A stretch of 64,000 nucleotides of DNA from Rouxiella chamberiensis (GTDB taxonomy: Bacteria; Pseudomonadota; Gammaproteobacteria; Enterobacterales; Enterobacteriaceae). Where the stretch lies: NCBI RefSeq assembly GCF_026967475.1, contig NZ_CP114058.1:682001-746000 (forward strand), read 5' to 3'. The position numbers were made by a program, and so were the translations under genes. Numbering within the stretch: position 1 is the stretch's first letter; each line of letters opens with the position of its first letter. The notes beneath the pieces are model-generated. The model saw only the letters and a list, made by a program, of their open reading frames with translations. It was not told the origin of the DNA and ran no database searches. Shown piece after piece: positions 60,617 to 64,000 of this stretch.

Positions 60617-61867
60617 TTAATGGTGCGATAAAGCAGCCAGCCCGTCGATAATCGCGCCGCGCCACCAGGCAAAATCATGGCCGCCAGTGTAGACAGCAAG
60701 ATGACTGTCAACGCCAGCGGCAAGGAGGCGTTGGTGCAACTGCTCGAGATGCGTCACGGTGAAGCCTTCCAATGAACCGACGCAGAGTCTGACATGCACC
60801 TCTTGTGGCGGCGTGGACAGCAAATGTTCACTTACCCACGAGGTATCGTTTTCGCTAAAGCCGGGATCGCGCTTACGTTTTTGTGGCATCCACCACATGG
60901 AAGGCGAGTGACTGAGCACAGTGCCGAAAACGTCGGGGGCGTGCATCGCGGCCATCAGCGCGGTGACGCCGCCCAGACTTTGGCCGCAAAGCACGGTTTT
61001 TGAACGGCCAGCCCAGATTTTATCGGGGTAATCGGCCATTACCTGCGGCACCAGTTTCTCGGCAATATCGAGCACCAATTCGCTCTGACCGCCGAGGATT
61101 GCCGCGCGATCGACTTCATCCAGATTATCGATGCCGAGCACGGCGGTTGGGCCAATGCGGCCGTTAGTCAAAGCAACATCAAGGGCGCCGAGTATACCGA
61201 CGTGATCAAACCACTTCTCTGCATCAAGCAAAACCAGCAGCCCCAGTGGCGTGGTGTCTGCAACGTCCGGGAGATAGAGGCGAACCGCGGCGCTGATGAC
61301 CGGCGACCACGGGGTTGAACGTGACCCCTCACCGCGAGGAGTGAGGGGGGCGCCTGCCCATTCGGGCTGCGCGGGCGCTTTATCGAGAGCAAGAATGGAC
61401 TCCTCTGCAATGCCGCGAACGTTGATTTTTCCGGTTTTATTCAACGGATCGGATTGGCCTACAAACGGCGTAAAACGCCCGCCCAGCATGGCGACGACTT
61501 CAGGCGACGTCCCCAATGGAATTTCCGTAAAGGTATAGGTGCCTCGGTAAGTGGCGGGCAGTCGCAGCGTTAATGTCCAGATATCACTGGAAGGGACGCG
61601 TGTCATCATCCCCATAGGCACATTGATTTTGTCGGTCACACGATTCAGGAAAACATAAACGCCTTGCAACGAATCTGACGCGCGCCATAAAAAGGTGACG
61701 TCGCGTTCATCCTGACTCCCCTGAACTTCAGTGACCAGCGGGACGTCGATTGACTCCATATCATGCCAAAATTGAGGAATATCCAGTGACTTCTGCGTTG
61801 CCAGCTGTTTGATAAAGCGTGCGGCCGCAGCGGCATCATGAGGGGGAAAAAGCGGGATATGACGCAT
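60617..61867 (-). CDS. fes: Enterochelin esterase-like hydrolase (Fes family)
   Basis: About 416 residues from MRHIPLFPPHD at 61867; MIKMRH at 61876 is an alternative start. An N-terminal Fes-type domain (TEVQGSQDERDVTFLW) is followed by an alpha/beta hydrolase with nucleophile GQSLGG and catalytic His in TGGHDFAWWR. Fes cleaves ferric-enterobactin-type siderophores in the cytoplasm to free iron. No enterobactin synthesis gene or clear Fur box is visible here, so it may serve an imported siderophore. Confidence 0.83.
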   Translation of the reverse strand: MRHIPLFPPHDAAAAARFIKQLATQKSLDIPQFWHDMESIDVPLVTEVQGSQDERDVTFLWRASDSLQGVYVFLNRVTDKINVPMGMMTRVPSSDIWTLTLRLPATYRGTYTFTEIPLGTSPEVVAMLGGRFTPFVGQSDPLNKTGKINVRGIAEESILALDKAPAQPEWAGAPLTPRGEGSRSTPWSPVISAAVRLYLPDVADTTPLGLLVLLDAEKWFDHVGILGALDVALTNGRIGPTAVLGIDNLDEVDRAAILGGQSELVLDIAEKLVPQVMADYPDKIWAGRSKTVLCGQSLGGVTALMAAMHAPDVFGTVLSHSPSMWWMPQKRKRDPGFSENDTSWVSEHLLSTPPQEVHVRLCVGSLEGFTVTHLEQLHQRLLAAGVDSHLAVYTGGHDFAWWRGAIIDGLAALSHH

Positions 61868-62744
61868 TTTGATCATCCATGAAATCGTTGAGGTGATTAT
61901 TTGTGTAAACAGTATCTTGTAAACAGTATCGTGTGAACGATATTGCGTGAACAATTATTATATTGGAAGTTAGCCTGTTCATCATAACCCCATTCATAAA
62001 AATAGGTCACACCTTGAAACCGTCCGTTGCGTTATTAAATAACGTTCGAAGGTCGATGTCACGATAAAAAGTAACATTACGCTTAGTAGACATGATACGC
62101 AGATAATTTAATGGGTAGATAAATAATAAGGTTATTTCATTTTATTTCCAGTTGTAATTAAGGAGCTGGTTTTATTTGTTACCCCGAGTTAATAAAGGGG
62201 TAATAAGGAGGTGGGTAATTAATAATAAAAAACCTGTGGTAATAAAAGGTTAATATTGAAAATTAAATAATAAAGAGCAATATGCCTTTTACACGCGGTC
62301 TCGTCCTGTGCTAGCGTAATAAGCGAAGTCCAGAATTAAAGGCACAAAGGAAATATTTCCCTCACGCTTTGTCTCAGTATTATTGCCCCATTAATAATTG
62401 CCGAGATAATGCTTCTGGGCTTTGCTCTGACAAGGTTTCACCTGTTGGAGTCTGCTGTACTGCACGTTGAAATGATGATCTCTAGCTTAGGGTTACTATA
62501 TTACTCTTTATAGGTAGGCAGGAATAATTAAACCTATTCCTGAAAGGGGTTTTATCAGATTAAATAGAAATAACTTACATTGTTTAAGGGTTTACAGTCA
62601 TCGAAGAATTAATTCCTTTAATTCGACGGAGACGGGATATCTATTTTTCGAATAATAGCCTGACGGCAAATGTTGCGACCTCCGCAGGGGTAGGGTTGTG
62701 TAATAGTGCCTAATAAGTATGTCAGGCAGGAGAGGGATTTTCTC
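61868..62744. other. Long AT-rich non-coding region with a degenerate tandem repeat
   Basis: About 870 bp with no supportable gene. At 61902-61960 there are about four degenerate 14-16-bp units of the form TGTGTAAACAGTATC / TGTAAACAGTATCG / TGTGAACGATATTG / CGTGAACAATTATT, just upstream of the fes-like gene and possibly an operator array. The centre is very AT-rich. Promoters for both flanking genes must be here. Confidence 0.5.
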
Positions 62745-63858
62745 ATGCGTATTCTTTTTGTTGGTCCACCTTTATATGGTTTGTTATACCCGGTTCTTTC
62801 TCTGGCTCAGGGTTTTCGCGTTAACGGACATGAAGTCCTGATCGCAAGTTCAGGCAAATTTGCTCAAAAGGCGGCAGAGGCCGGACTGGTAGCATTCGAT
62901 GCTGCTCCCGGATTCGATTCGGAGGCGGATTATCGGCGTCGCGAAGATCTGCGTAAGCAAAGTAACGCCGGTACCAAAATGGGGAATTTTTCTTTCTTCA
63001 GCGAAGAAATGGCTGACCGGCTGATTGAATTTGCGGGCCAGTGGAAACCTGATTTGATCGTCTATCCTCCCCTTGGCGTGGTCGGGCCGTTAATTGGGGC
63101 AAAGTTTAACATTCCCGTGGTCATGCAAAGCGTCGGCTTCGCTCACACTCCCTGGCATATCAAAGGCGTAACCCGTTCTCTTTCAGATGCCTACTCACGT
63201 CATGGTGTTGATGTGCCGCCGCGCGATCTGGCATGGATAGACGTCACACCACCGAGTATGAGCATTCTTCAGAATGACGGGGAGCCGGTTATCTCCATGC
63301 AGTATGTGCCCTATAACGGAGGCGCGGTGTGGGAAACATGGTGGGACAGAAACGCCGGGCCGCAAACGTCTGTTGGTGAGTCTGGGCACCGTCAAACCGA
63401 TGGTTGATGGGCTGGACTTGATTTCGTGGGTCATGGACTCGGCTCATGAGGTGGATGCCGAAATCATCCTGCATCTCTCCGCCAATGCGCGCGCCGATTT
63501 GCGAGAGCTGCCACCGAACGTGCGCCTCGTTGACTGGATCCCGATGGGGGTATTCCTTAATGGCGCCGATGGTTTTATCCATCACGGCGGTGCGGGAAAT
63601 ACGCTGACGGCCCTGCACGCAGGGATCCCGCAAATTGTATTTGGCGAAGGGGCAGATCGCCCTGTCAATGCCAAAACGGTGGTGGATCGAGGCTGCGGGA
63701 TAATCCCCGGCGAGAATGGCTTAAGCAGCGACCTCATTAATTCCTTCCTGTGTGACACCAGGCTTCGCGCGGCATCGGTACAGGTCGCCGCAGAAATGGC
63801 GGCACAGGCCACGCCGTCAGAAGTGGCTGAACGCCTTGTTGCCCTATTGCAACACTAA
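62745..63858 (+). pseudogene. GT1 glycosyltransferase (UDP-sugar dependent, antibiotic type), frameshifted
   Basis: Start ATG 62745 (MRILFVGPPLYGLLYPVLSL) with AGGAGAGG upstream. Reconstructed length about 371 residues. The N-terminal acceptor domain is followed by the nucleotide-sugar domain (LLVSLGTVKPM, VDWIPMG, the GT1 signature IHHGGAGNTLTALHAGIPQ). An extra G in GGGCCGC near 63358 breaks the frame; removing it reads NAGRKRLLVSLG. It resembles macrolide and glycolipid glycosyltransferases with the activator-dependent fold. The acceptor is unknown. Confidence 0.85.
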
Positions 63859-63887
63859 AAGCGAAAACAGGCTGATTGCAGCCACCC

Positions 63888-63912
63888 CATGACGCGAGTC
63901 ATGGGTTTTTCT
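63888..63912 (+). terminator. Terminator of the GT1 gene
   Basis: CCCATGAC / GTCATGGG pair around a 4-nt loop and are followed by TTTTTC, an intrinsic terminator about 30 bp beyond the stop. Confidence 0.85.
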
Positions 63913-63963
63913 TTATTGACTATGTACGACTGATTATTTTACTACTCATTAACAGGAGGGTTG

Positions 63964-64000
63964 ATGCCCACTACTCATTCTTCAACGCCAGCGGGCTCAT
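63964..64000 (+). CDS. Start of a gene cut by the window end
   Basis: AGGAGGGTTG precedes ATG 63964, which opens MPTTHSSTPAGS and continues past the window. A strong ribosome site and a terminator just before support a real gene. Only twelve residues are visible, so no function is proposed. Confidence 0.55.
   Translation, partial: MPTTHSSTPAGS

Noticed and set aside
61868..61975. Fur box upstream of the fes-like gene
   Set aside because: No stretch matches the GATAATGATAATCATTATC-type consensus well enough; only the degenerate tandem array is seen.

Overview
The window is chromosomal DNA from a member of the Enterobacterales. The acetoin/butanediol genes (budA, budB, budR, budC), a ddpXABCDF operon, hemB, an enterochelin esterase, a SotB-type efflux pump and Escherichia-like tRNA-Asn genes fit a Serratia, Rahnella or Rouxiella-like genome. 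I cannot name the species from sequence alone.

Layout. (1) 1-18.6 kb is a mobilisable-type genomic island between two near-identical direct repeats of about 140 bp (24-160 and 18457-18595). Each repeat holds the tRNA-Asn terminator plus the last 16 nt of tRNA-Asn. The island carries a dead IS3-family element, the phosphorothioate restriction genes dptF-dptG-dptH, a HARE-HTH/Mrr-type endonuclease, the convergent phosphorothioation genes dndB-dndC-dndD-dndE, and remnants of mobB/mobC. No integrase is visible. (2) 18.6-32.4 kb is a second island, ending at an intact tRNA-Asn (32472-32547). It is a LysR gene plus one long, tightly packed operon: hydroxyacid dehydrogenase, two KamA-family radical SAM proteins, ATP-grasp ligase, flippase-like exporter, lactonase-like MBL protein, FAD protein, cupin, MFS exporter, zeta-GST, exported carboxymuconolactone-decarboxylase-family protein and ferredoxin. 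It looks like an unassigned small-molecule pathway built on amino-acid rearrangement and amide-bond formation, and is the best candidate for an undescribed system. (3) 32.5-35.2 kb holds a DUF421 protein and a Tat-exported amidohydrolase between two intact tRNA-Asn copies. (4) 35.3-64 kb is core-like: a DsbA-like protein, two divergent M20 amidohydrolases, an RpiR regulator behind a probable sigma-54 promoter with the ddpXABCDF dipeptide operon, budBA/budR, a GT2 plus flippase pair, an LVIVD-repeat protein, budC, a DapF-like protein lacking one catalytic cysteine, a ROK kinase, hemB, a small P-loop kinase, an orphan gene, sotB, a fes-like esterase and a GT1 glycosyltransferase. A further gene is cut off at the right end.

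Caution. About 20 genes are broken by a single +1 or -1 base change, and roughly half of these sit in homopolymer runs one base shorter than the repaired frame needs. They occur in core genes as well as islands. This resembles uncorrected long-read homopolymer error at least as much as real gene decay, so interrupted genes are described both as seen and as reconstructed.
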